Assembly: GCA_024655865.1 (NCBI GenBank)
Contig: JANLFM010000018.1
Location: 1-27,038 of the forward strand
DNA from: Caldisericota bacterium
GTDB taxonomy: Bacteria > Caldisericota > JANLFM01
Reading direction: 5' to 3'
Length of the DNA stretch: 27,038 nucleotides
Both the position numbers and the translations under genes were made by a program. This document shows positions 1-6,317 of this stretch, in pieces (position 1 is the first letter of the stretch; each line of letters opens with the position of its first letter). The notes below the pieces were generated by a model that searched no databases, was not told the origin of the DNA, and saw only the letters and a list, made by a program, of their open reading frames with translations.

Positions 1-33
1 AAAATCAGAGCGGGATGTTCAGGTCTTGCAATC
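1..33 (+). mobile_element. Right end of an IS110-family copy lying left of the window
   Basis: These 33 bases are the exact reverse complement of 26588-26620, which directly follow the stop codon of the IS110-family transposase at the right edge of the window (and include its last base). By analogy, base 1 should be the last base of a TGA stop of a second, plus-strand transposase copy lying outside the window. The transposase itself is not visible here, so only the shared end is certain. The identity ends at base 33; beyond that the two flanks differ. Confidence 0.65.
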
Positions 34-298
34 ACACATTTTGGTCTTATGAGGAGCACTGAAAGGACTTAGAAATTGAAAGAGGGCTGCTTGGAAATAT
101 TGAGTTCGATTTTGGAGAATTATTTTTGGGTCCCAGGGGTCCAGGAGAAACGAATTCAGGAACAAATTCGCTCAGAAGGAACCCAGTGGAAAGTAGCCCG
201 CCTGAAAGTTAACTTTTCCACTCTGGAAGGCAAATAACTCTCAGTTCGTCAAGGAAGGGACTCAGTGGAAAGTGAGCTCAATTTAAGAGGCCATCTTT
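34..298. other. Intergenic stretch without a recognisable gene
   Basis: I see no credible coding region here. An 11-base direct repeat, CAGTGGAAAGT, occurs at 184-194 and 263-273, each preceded by a similar AAGG-A-C context. The first copy can also pair with an inverted ACTTTTCCACT at 212-222, giving an imperfect hairpin. The stretch lies just outside an insertion-sequence end and may be a mobile-element remnant. Confidence 0.4.
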
Positions 299-691
299 TC
301 AGGAGGCGATCTCAAAGACCCCTCCCAAGAAAACCGCCACCGCACCTCCCACGATAAGGTAGCCCCCGTAATTCAGGCCGCTTATGAAGCTCTGGAAGTT
401 GGTCCAGCTTCCAAAAAGGGACTGCAGTTCTGGGCTTCCCAAAACAAGATAAATGAGGTAGACCATGCCCCCGCCCAGGGCCAGGTGGATTAAGCCCATC
501 ACTTTAGAGGGAGCGATCATCAAAATCAGGGAAAGCCCGGCGGCAGCCAGAGTGAGCCAGAATTTCCAGGAATCTGCACTCGAGGTTCCTTCCCAAAAGG
601 TTGCCGGGTTGGCGCTGAAGAAGGGGAGAAAAAAGCCCACGATCACAGCCACTGATCCTAAAGCTATTAGTACCCTTGCCAGAAATCTCAC
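299..691 (-). CDS. Small four-helix membrane protein, unknown function
   Basis: A 130-residue protein with four hydrophobic stretches, at roughly residues 4-24, 45-62, 66-84 and 106-126, and little else. A loop between helices 1 and 2 is rich in Ser, Trp and Phe. I do not recognise the family. I chose the GTG start at 691 because AGGAGG lies six bases upstream. A longer reading from TTG at 739 is possible, but its first codons are the dispersed repeat at 723-749, so it is unlikely to be real. A promoter candidate at 760-788 places that repeat in the 5' leader. The gene stands alone among repeats and mobile-element traces, so it may be accessory. Confidence 0.6.
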   Translation of the reverse strand: MRFLARVLIALGSVAVIVGFFLPFFSANPATFWEGTSSADSWKFWLTLAAAGLSLILMIAPSKVMGLIHLALGGGMVYLIYLVLGSPELQSLFGSWTNFQSFISGLNYGGYLIVGGAVAVFLGGVFEIAS

Positions 692-722
692 TTTATACCT
701 CCTCTCGATTTCCCAACCCCTC

Positions 723-749
723 GGGGTCAGGTCTTGCAATCACACATTT
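723..749 (+). repeat. Dispersed repeat, CAGGTCTTGCAAT family, copy 2
   Basis: Reads GGGGTCAGGTCTTGCAAT followed by CACACATTT. The core CAGGTCTTGCAAT is shared with the IS110 ends at 18-33 and 26588-26603 and with the copies at 801-829 and 1359-1385; the copy at 1127-1154 differs by one base. It lies between the promoter candidate and the start codon of the small membrane-protein gene. Confidence 0.75.
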
Positions 750-759
750 CCTTAGGCTG

Positions 760-788
760 ATTTTACCCCATATAAATTTATAAGCCAA
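760..788 (-). promoter_or_regulatory. Sigma-70 type promoter candidate for the membrane-protein gene
   Basis: On the minus strand TTGGCT (783-788) is followed after exactly 17 bases by TAAAAT (760-765). The -10 matches TATAAT at five of six positions and the -35 matches TTGACA at four of six. Transcription from here would carry the repeat at 723-749 in a leader of about 60 bases. Confidence 0.45.
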
Positions 789-800
789 ACGTCGAACCTC

Positions 801-829
801 GGGGGTCAGGTCTTGCAATCCAACAATTT
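801..829 (+). repeat. Dispersed repeat, CAGGTCTTGCAAT family, copy 3
   Basis: Reads GGGGGTCAGGTCTTGCAAT followed by CCAACAATTT, in the same orientation as the copy 78 bases to the left. The CCAACAAT tail matches the flank of the IS110 end at 26588-26620 on its own strand. Confidence 0.7.
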
Positions 830-1126
830 CGCTGGAGATTCCCCCTGGCCCAGCCTTAGCGCAGGGAATTCCGGGCTCTGGGTCTGAGGGGAGAGGTTTT
901 TTCAGGTTTTCTACTCAAGTGTTCTCTGCGGAAGCTCCTGTGGCCCAGCGCGGTTACAGGATGCTCGCGAGGAACCCGATTCAAGCGGGATATAAGCATA
1001 ATTTTAGGTTTCAGGGGAGCGAGTTTTAGGCTCCAAGGCCCGATAATTAATTTGCAAAAAGCTTTATAACCAGGGCAAACTTCCTCGCAAGAATCTCCCC
1101 CGCAAGGCGGGAGCGAAGTGACAACA
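830..1126. other. Intergenic stretch without a recognisable gene
   Basis: The only open frame here (minus strand, about 98 codons, 856-1152) has an Arg/Pro/Leu-rich composition, no ribosome-binding site and starts inside a repeat, so I do not call it. No RNA gene is apparent. The stretch is bordered on both sides by copies of the dispersed repeat. Confidence 0.4.
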
Positions 1127-1154
1127 GGGGGTCGGGTCTTGCAATTACACATTT
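1127..1154 (+). repeat. Dispersed repeat, CAGGTCTTGCAAT family, copy 4
   Basis: Reads GGGGTCGGGTCTTGCAAT followed by TACACATTT. It differs from copy 2 by an A-to-G change in the core and a C-to-T change just after it. Same orientation as copies 2 and 3. Confidence 0.65.
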
Positions 1155-1330
1155 TCTTCTTTTAGGCCTTCTACGCGCTTCCAGGGAATGCCCTCAGGCA
1201 CCATCGCTACAGAGTGAAGACTGCCGCAGTGTTACTCCTTATCTGCGTTGCTCCTTATGTTGCTCTTTATAGCTCTTTATTAATTCTTGGCTAATTGAAA
1301 GCTTCCCAGCAAAGAAATCTTCCTTAGCCT

Positions 1331-1353
1331 AAAAAGCAATAGGAGCCTATTAG
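1331..1353 (-). terminator. Possible Rho-independent terminator after clpC
   Basis: On the minus strand, 40-65 bases past the clpC stop, AATAG and CTATT can pair around a GCTC loop and are followed by GCTTTTT. The stem is short and AT-rich, so this is weak. Confidence 0.3.
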
Positions 1354-1358
1354 AACTG

Positions 1359-1385
1359 AAATGTTGCATTGCAAGACCTGACCCC
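1359..1385 (-). repeat. Dispersed repeat, CAGGTCTTGCAAT family, inverted copy 5
   Basis: On the minus strand this reads GGGGTCAGGTCTTGCAAT followed by GCAACATTT. It is opposite in orientation to copies 2-4 and lies 11 bases beyond the clpC stop codon. Confidence 0.7.
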
Positions 1386-1396
1386 ATCAGGTGGGA

Positions 1397-3664
1397 TCAG
1401 CTCGTGGCGGGAATAGCTTCGATCAGTCTGCGGAAGACGATCGTGGAGTCCTCGCAGTCGATCACCACGGTGTCCCCTTCCTGGAACTCACCCTCCAGGA
1501 TCTTCTCGGAAAGCGGGTTCTCCACCATATGCTGGATGGTGCGCCTCAGTGGGCGAGCGCCGAAGGAGGGATCGAAGCCCTTCCGGGCAAGAAGGTCCTT
1601 TGCGCTATCCGTGAGCACTAAATAGAGCTTTTTGCTCTTAATTTCCTTGCCAATTCGGGCGATCATCAAGTCCACGATGCGCCTGATGTGCTCGGGCTCT
1701 AAGGGATGGAAGATGATAATTTCGTCCAGACGATTTAAAAACTCGGGACGGAAGTTTTTCTTAACCTCTTCGAGGAGTCGTTGTTTCATCTCCTCGTAAG
1801 CGAGTATCGGTTGATCCTCCAGGCGGAAGCCAAATGGTTTTGCCAGAGCTCCGGCTGTCCCCAGGTTGGAAGTGAGGATGATGATCACATGGCGGAAATC
1901 CACAACCCTTCCCTGGGCATCGGTGAGCCTGCCATCGTCCATAATCTGGAGCAGGATGTTGAAGACATCGGGGTGGGCCTTTTCAATCTCATCGAAGAGC
2001 ACGACCGAATAGGGGTGGCGGCGCACCTTCTCCGTGAGCTGACCGCCTTCCTCGTAGCCCACGTATCCCGGAGGGGCTCCCACCATGCGGGAGACGGTGT
2101 GTTTCTCCATGTACTCGGACATATCTAACTTCACCAGGGCGTCCTCGGTGCCGAAGAGGTACTCTGCCAGGGCGCGGGCCAGCTCGGTCTTCCCCACTCC
2201 CGTGGGCCCTAAAAAGAGGAAGGAGCCAATGGGCTTTCTCCTGTCCTTCAAACCAGCGCGGGAGCGCCTCAGGGCCTCAGCCACGGCCTGAACTGCCTCC
2301 TCCTGATCCACAATGCGTTCGTGGATCGCCTCCTCGATGTGCAGGAATTTCTCCGCCTCGGATTGAGCCAGCCTGGTTACGGGGATGCCTGTCCAGATGG
2401 AGACGATCTGCGCCACATCCTCAGGAGTGACCTCCTTGGATTCCCTTCCCTCTTCCAGGCGTACCTTGGCTGAAGCCTCGTCCATTAAATCGATGGCTTT
2501 ATCGGGAAGGAATCTGCCCGTGATGTACTTATCGGCCAGCTCCACCGCGGCCTCCACGGCCTCATCGGTAATTTCCACTTTATGGTGCTCCGCGTAGCGG
2601 TGGCGGATCCCCTTGAGGATGCTCTTGGTTTCCTCAACCGTGGGTTCGTTCACGTGAATGGGCTGAAACCTGCGCTCTAAGGCAGCGTCCTTCTCAATGT
2701 ATTTGCGGTAATCGTCGAAGGTGGTGGCGCCAATGCACTGGAGCTCTCCCCGGGCAAGGGCGGGCTTGAAGATAGAGGCGGCGTCTATTGCTCCCTCCGC
2801 AGCACCAGCGTGCACGATGTTGTGGAACTCGTCCACGAAGAGGATGATCTCGCCCTGCTGCCTGCGGATCTCGTTGATAATCTTCCTCATCCTCTCCTCG
2901 AATTCCCCCCGGTATTTCGTCCCGGCCACGATGGCCGCCATATCCAGGGAAACCACCCTTTTATTGCGCAACGGTTCAGGAACGTTTCCAGAAACTATAC
3001 GCTGGGCCAGGCCCTCAACGATGGCGGTTTTCCCCACACCGGGTTCCCCGATCAGGGCAGGGTTGTTCTTGGTGCGGCGGCAGAGGATGTTCACCACTCT
3101 CTTGATCTCATTCTCCCTGCCAATCACGGGATCGAGTTTACCTTCCCGAGCAAGTTGGGTGAGGTCCCGGGAGAACTGGTCTAAAGTGGGCGTGTTCGTT
3201 CTCCCCTTTTGCTGCTTTTCCGGTGTAAGAAGGGAATTAACCGTGGCCCGGGCCCGAGGGAGGTCCACTCCCTCTTCCTCCAGGGCTCTGGCAGCTACCC
3301 CTTCTCCCTCGCGGAGGAGGGCCAGAAGCAGATGCTCGGTACCCACATAGGGATGACCCAGCTCCTTGGCTTCCGTGTAGGCCAACTCCAATACCCTTTT
3401 GGCTCGCGGCGTGAGGGCAATCTGAGCTCCCATATAAAAGGACTCCACCCGGTGAGAGGTAGTGATCATCTCCTCCACCCTGGTTCTGAGGGCAGTGAGG
3501 GAAACTCCCATCTTTTCTAAAGCTTGAACGGCGATATTGTTTCCCTCCTTGATAATTCCCAAAAGGAGGTGCTCGGTTCCTAAATAATTGTGGCCCAAGC
3601 GATGCGCTTCCTCCATCGCCAGGGTAATTACCCTCTGTCCGCCTTCAGAAAATCTATCCCACAT
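1397..3664 (-). CDS. clpC: ClpC-like AAA+ unfoldase without the M domain
   Basis: ATP-dependent unfoldase that feeds proteins into ClpP. The 755 residues show two Clp_N repeats (about 1-145), a first AAA+ module with Walker A GEPGVGKT (206-213) and Walker B ILFVDE (274-279), and a second with GPTGVGKT (486-493) and VVLFDE (554-559). A C-terminal small domain follows, with a PFGF segment suited to ClpP docking. The N-terminus is ClpC-like, but only about eight residues separate SAKVRL (398-403) from VTPEDV, where ClpC normally has a coiled M/UVR domain of about 60 residues. The length therefore resembles ClpA. The neighbours are not the usual ctsR-mcsA-mcsB. The start is supported by the conserved N-terminus. 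No ribosome-binding site is visible, and a TATAAT lies 11 bases upstream, implying a very short leader. Confidence 0.93.
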   Translation of the reverse strand: MWDRFSEGGQRVITLAMEEAHRLGHNYLGTEHLLLGIIKEGNNIAVQALEKMGVSLTALRTRVEEMITTSHRVESFYMGAQIALTPRAKRVLELAYTEAKELGHPYVGTEHLLLALLREGEGVAARALEEEGVDLPRARATVNSLLTPEKQQKGRTNTPTLDQFSRDLTQLAREGKLDPVIGRENEIKRVVNILCRRTKNNPALIGEPGVGKTAIVEGLAQRIVSGNVPEPLRNKRVVSLDMAAIVAGTKYRGEFEERMRKIINEIRRQQGEIILFVDEFHNIVHAGAAEGAIDAASIFKPALARGELQCIGATTFDDYRKYIEKDAALERRFQPIHVNEPTVEETKSILKGIRHRYAEHHKVEITDEAVEAAVELADKYITGRFLPDKAIDLMDEASAKVRLEEGRESKEVTPEDVAQIVSIWTGIPVTRLAQSEAEKFLHIEEAIHERIVDQEEAVQAVAEALRRSRAGLKDRRKPIGSFLFLGPTGVGKTELARALAEYLFGTEDALVKLDMSEYMEKHTVSRMVGAPPGYVGYEEGGQLTEKVRRHPYSVVLFDEIEKAHPDVFNILLQIMDDGRLTDAQGRVVDFRHVIIILTSNLGTAGALAKPFGFRLEDQPILAYEEMKQRLLEEVKKNFRPEFLNRLDEIIIFHPLEPEHIRRIVDLMIARIGKEIKSKKLYLVLTDSAKDLLARKGFDPSFGARPLRRTIQHMVENPLSEKILEGEFQEGDTVVIDCEDSTIVFRRLIEAIPATS

Positions 3665-3675
3665 TTCTTAAGTCA

Positions 3676-3681
3676 ATTATA
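3676..3681 (-). promoter_or_regulatory. -10 element of clpC, near-leaderless
   Basis: TATAAT on the minus strand ends 11 bases before the clpC ATG, so a start point 6-7 bases downstream would leave a leader of only about 4-5 bases. I see no good -35 at the right spacing. No Shine-Dalgarno sequence precedes the ATG, which fits near-leaderless initiation. Confidence 0.45.
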
Positions 3682-3707
3682 TCCCTTTTTCGATTTTAGT
3701 GCTTCTT

Positions 3708-4871
3708 TTATTTCCGGGGTTTGAAGGGAGACATCTCCCTCAATCTCTCCACTACTTTAGGCAGGACCTCCAGGAAACGGTCCACGTCCTCCACGGTATT
3801 CTCTCGACCGAGGGTGATCCTCAGGGAGCCCTGGGCCAGCTGAGGATCTATTCCCATAGATAATAACACGTGAGAGGGCTCTAAACTTCCCGAGGTGCAG
3901 GCGGATCCCGAAGAACAGGCAAAACCCTCGGCGCTTAAAAGGAGGAGCATGCTCTCTCCCTCGATGTACTGGACGCAGATGGAGACGTTTCCCGGAAGCC
4001 TTAATGTCCTGTGGCCCGTGAGGACGTAATCGCTCAGCCGTTCCTCGAGCCCCTTAATCAGGCGCTCCCTGAGATTTAAGTTGTGCTCCATGCGCTCCCG
4101 GAGCTCCTTCTTCGCCAATTCAGCGGCCTTTCCCAGTCCCACAATGCCCGGAACATTTGTCGTTCCCGCGCGCAGGTTTCTCTCCTGGCCTCCACCATGG
4201 ATCAAGGGCTCGATGGCCACGCCTTTGCGCATATAAAGGGCCCCCACTCCTTTGGGCCCGTAAAATTTGTGCGCCGAGAGGGAAAGGAGGTCCACCCCCA
4301 AATCCTTGACATCCACGGGAATGCTCCCCACGGTCTGCACGGCGTCCGTGTGGAAGAGGACCCCCCTTTCGTGGGCGATCTGAGCCAGTTCTTTGATGGG
4401 CTGAATTGTGCCCACCTCGTTGTTGGCGTGCATAACAGAAACGAGAATTGTTTGATCGGTGAGGGCTTTCTTTAACTCCTCGGGGTGCACGAGCCCGTCC
4501 TTATCCACGGGGAGGTAGGTCACATGAAACCCTCTCTTCTCTAAATAGCGGCAGGTCATTTCCACGGCATGGTGTTCGATGGAGCTGGTGATAATGTGGT
4601 TTCCCCGGCTTTTGAGTTTCTCCGCAATTCCTTTGAGGGCAAAGTTATCGGCCTCCGTCCCGGAGCCGGTAAAGATGATCTCTCGGGGATCACAGTTAAT
4701 TAATTCCGCCACCTGCGCCCTGGCCTCCTCCACGGCACGGGCGGCCAGCTGCCCATAGGAATGAAGGGAAGAGGCGTTTCCGAACTGTTCGCTGAAGTAG
4801 GGAAGCATGGCCTCCAGCACTTCGGGATGCACAGGGGTAGTGGCGGCATGGTCAAAATATACGGACTTCAT
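3708..4871 (-). CDS. nifS: Cysteine desulfurase (NifS/IscS family)
   Basis: PLP enzyme that takes sulfur from cysteine for Fe-S cluster and other thio-cofactor assembly in the cytosol. The 387-residue protein begins YFDHAATTP, carries the PLP-binding lysine in SAHKFYGPKG, the family signature HTDAVQ, and the active-site cysteine loop CSSGSACTSGS near residue 325. The loop has the length typical of NifS/IscS group I. It overlaps the upstream Rrf2 regulator by ATGA, so the two are translationally coupled, as in iscR-iscS operons. No scaffold gene (nifU/iscU) follows in the window. Whether it serves Fe-S assembly or tRNA thiolation cannot be decided from sequence alone. Confidence 0.93.
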   Translation of the reverse strand: MKSVYFDHAATTPVHPEVLEAMLPYFSEQFGNASSLHSYGQLAARAVEEARAQVAELINCDPREIIFTGSGTEADNFALKGIAEKLKSRGNHIITSSIEHHAVEMTCRYLEKRGFHVTYLPVDKDGLVHPEELKKALTDQTILVSVMHANNEVGTIQPIKELAQIAHERGVLFHTDAVQTVGSIPVDVKDLGVDLLSLSAHKFYGPKGVGALYMRKGVAIEPLIHGGGQERNLRAGTTNVPGIVGLGKAAELAKKELRERMEHNLNLRERLIKGLEERLSDYVLTGHRTLRLPGNVSICVQYIEGESMLLLLSAEGFACSSGSACTSGSLEPSHVLLSMGIDPQLAQGSLRITLGRENTVEDVDRFLEVLPKVVERLREMSPFKPRK

Positions 4872-5284
4872 TTATTTTTAACCTCCTTCTGGTCTTCAAG
4901 TAAATCCGCCAGAGAAACCTCGAGCATCTTTTCCAGGGAGAGATTGAGATTCGTCCAGAAAGGTCTGGTAAGGCACTCCTCAAAATTGAGGCAGCGCGAT
5001 TTCGTCTTCAGGCACTCCACGAGACTGATCCTTCCCCCTAAGGCCTCGAGGATCTCTTTGACCCTGATCTCCTGGGGCGTTTTGCTCAAGAGGTACCCGC
5101 CCTTAGTACCGCGGATGCTTCTTAAAAGTTGAGCCCTCTTCAAATCGAGCATGATTCTGGCTAAGAAGGGGTAAGGAATCCCGCATTCCTGGCTGATGGT
5201 CTTCAGGGTATGGGGCTTGCCGCACCTTGAAGCCAGAAAGGCCATCACCTTGACTCCGTACTCTCCTCTGGCGGAAATCTTCAT
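4868..5284 (-). CDS. Rrf2-family Fe-S responsive regulator (IscR-like)
   Basis: Winged-helix transcription regulator of 138 residues starting with the family pattern MKISARGEYGVKVM. The recognition helix region lies around 28-50 and the wing around RGTKGGYLLS. Cys91, Cys98 and Cys104 form a C-X6-C-X5-C set like the cluster ligands of IscR, so it probably binds an Fe-S cluster. It is coupled to the cysteine desulfurase by ATGA. The dyad operator at 5290-5312 ends five bases before its start codon, suggesting autoregulation. The start is fixed by the conserved N-terminus; no Shine-Dalgarno sequence precedes it, so the message is probably leaderless. CymR-like cysteine control is an alternative, but the three cysteines favour Fe-S sensing. 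Confidence 0.88.
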   Translation of the reverse strand: MKISARGEYGVKVMAFLASRCGKPHTLKTISQECGIPYPFLARIMLDLKRAQLLRSIRGTKGGYLLSKTPQEIRVKEILEALGGRISLVECLKTKSRCLNFEECLTRPFWTNLNLSLEKMLEVSLADLLEDQKEVKNK

Positions 5285-5289
5285 GAGGA

Positions 5290-5312
5290 TAGTTTACCAT
5301 TTTGGTCAAGTA
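5290..5312. promoter_or_regulatory. Dyad operator for the Rrf2/IscR-like regulator, overlapping its -10
   Basis: TAGTTTACC (5290-5298), ATTTT and GGTCAAGTA (5304-5312) form an inverted repeat matching at seven of nine paired positions. On the minus strand the pattern CTTGACC-AAAAT-GGTAAACTA resembles IscR-type sites in other bacteria. It covers the minus-strand hexamer TAAACT (5291-5296), a -10 candidate six bases before the regulator's ATG, and lies about 40 bases upstream of the divergent pfkA start. Confidence 0.6.
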
Positions 5313-5341
5313 GTTAAAGTTCCTTTTTTTGCAGCATCTTT

Positions 5342-5347
5342 TATAAT
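5342..5347 (+). promoter_or_regulatory. -10 element of pfkA, leaderless
   Basis: A perfect TATAAT ends seven bases before the pfkA ATG, which would put the transcription start at or next to the first codon. No Shine-Dalgarno sequence is present. A convincing -35 is not visible; a T-run lies in between. Confidence 0.5.
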
Positions 5348-5354
5348 TCATACT

Positions 5355-6317
5355 ATGAGCAAAAAAATTGGCGTTCTCACATCTGGAGGGGATGCCCCGG
5401 GGATGAACGCAGCTATCCGGGCCGTAGTCCGCCAGGGCATCTGGAAAGGCGCTCAAATTATAGGAGTGATGCGCGGATACGAGGGCCTGATCTCCGGGGA
5501 GTTTACGGAACTCGGCCCCTCCTCAGTTTCGGGAATCATCCAGCGCGGAGGAACCATCCTCTTAACCGCAAGGTGCGAGGAGTTCAAGACGGAGGAGGGA
5601 ATTGAGCAGGCCGTCTCCCATATCCGGGAAGCGCAACTTGACGGCCTGATCCTCATAGGCGGAGATGGAACCTTCCGCGGAGGAATGGAGCTGGAAAAGA
5701 GAGGAGTGGCTACAATTGGGGTTCCAGCCTCCATTGATGACGACGTCTGGGGAACCGATCACACCATCGGTTTTGATACCGCAGTAAACACCGCCCTCTT
5801 GGCTTTAGACAAAATTCGTGATACCGCTACCTCGCACGAAAGAGCTTTCGTGGTGGAGGTGATGGGGAGAACGGCGGGGTACATCGCCTTGATGTCCGGG
5901 CTCGCAGGAGGGGCGGAGTTCATCGCCATCCCAGAGGTCCCCTTAAAAATCGAGGAGATTGCTCAGGCTTTAAAGCGAGGATTTGAACGCAAAAAGAGGC
6001 ACTTCATCATCGTCCTGGCAGAAGGGGTAATGGGCGCTTATCAATTAGCGCAAGAACTTTACGAGCGCACCGGGCACGAGATCAAGGTGAGCATCCTGGG
6101 ACACATTCAGAGAGGAGGAAACCCCTCAGCCTACGACCGTTACCTTGCAAGCCGCCTGGGAGCTGCGGCCGTTGAGGCCATAATCTCCGGGAAGCGGGGT
6201 GAGATGGTGGGATTGAAGAACGAGGAGATTGCCCTCACTCCTTACGCTGAAGCCGTTTCCCGGCGCAAGGAAATCAATATCTCGGCCTACGAGCTCTCCA
6301 AAATTTTGGGTTTGTAA
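5355..6317 (+). CDS. pfkA: 6-phosphofructokinase, ATP-dependent type
   Basis: Phosphorylates fructose 6-phosphate to fructose 1,6-bisphosphate, the committed step of glycolysis. The 320 residues match the usual bacterial length. The N-terminus MSKKIGVLTSGGDAPGMNAA is canonical and rules out the longer upstream frame. GGDGT has Gly where pyrophosphate-dependent enzymes have Asp, indicating ATP use. The catalytic loop reads PASIDDD instead of the usual PGTIDND, keeping both key aspartates, and the MGR motif reads MGRTAG instead of MGRHAG. The substrate loop GHIQRGG is intact. The stop codon shares one base with the histidine kinase start (TAATG), so pfkA heads a three-gene operon with a two-component system. 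No ribosome-binding site is seen. Confidence 0.93.
   Translation: MSKKIGVLTSGGDAPGMNAAIRAVVRQGIWKGAQIIGVMRGYEGLISGEFTELGPSSVSGIIQRGGTILLTARCEEFKTEEGIEQAVSHIREAQLDGLILIGGDGTFRGGMELEKRGVATIGVPASIDDDVWGTDHTIGFDTAVNTALLALDKIRDTATSHERAFVVEVMGRTAGYIALMSGLAGGAEFIAIPEVPLKIEEIAQALKRGFERKKRHFIIVLAEGVMGAYQLAQELYERTGHEIKVSILGHIQRGGNPSAYDRYLASRLGAAAVEAIISGKRGEMVGLKNEEIALTPYAEAVSRRKEINISAYELSKILGL

Noticed and set aside
856-1152. 98-codon minus-strand open frame
   Set aside because: It starts inside the dispersed repeat, has no ribosome-binding site and shows an Arg/Pro/Leu-rich composition with no domain.
2648-2664. TTCACGTGAAT resembling parS
   Set aside because: Only the central ten bases fit; the outer parS bases do not match, and it lies in conserved clpC coding sequence.
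4500-4509. TTATCCACG, DnaA-box-like sequence
   Set aside because: It is an isolated near match inside the cysteine desulfurase gene and expected by chance.
5196-5354. Upstream extension of pfkA in the same frame
   Set aside because: The family N-terminus begins exactly at the ATG at 5355, and the extension runs through the divergent regulator gene and its operator.
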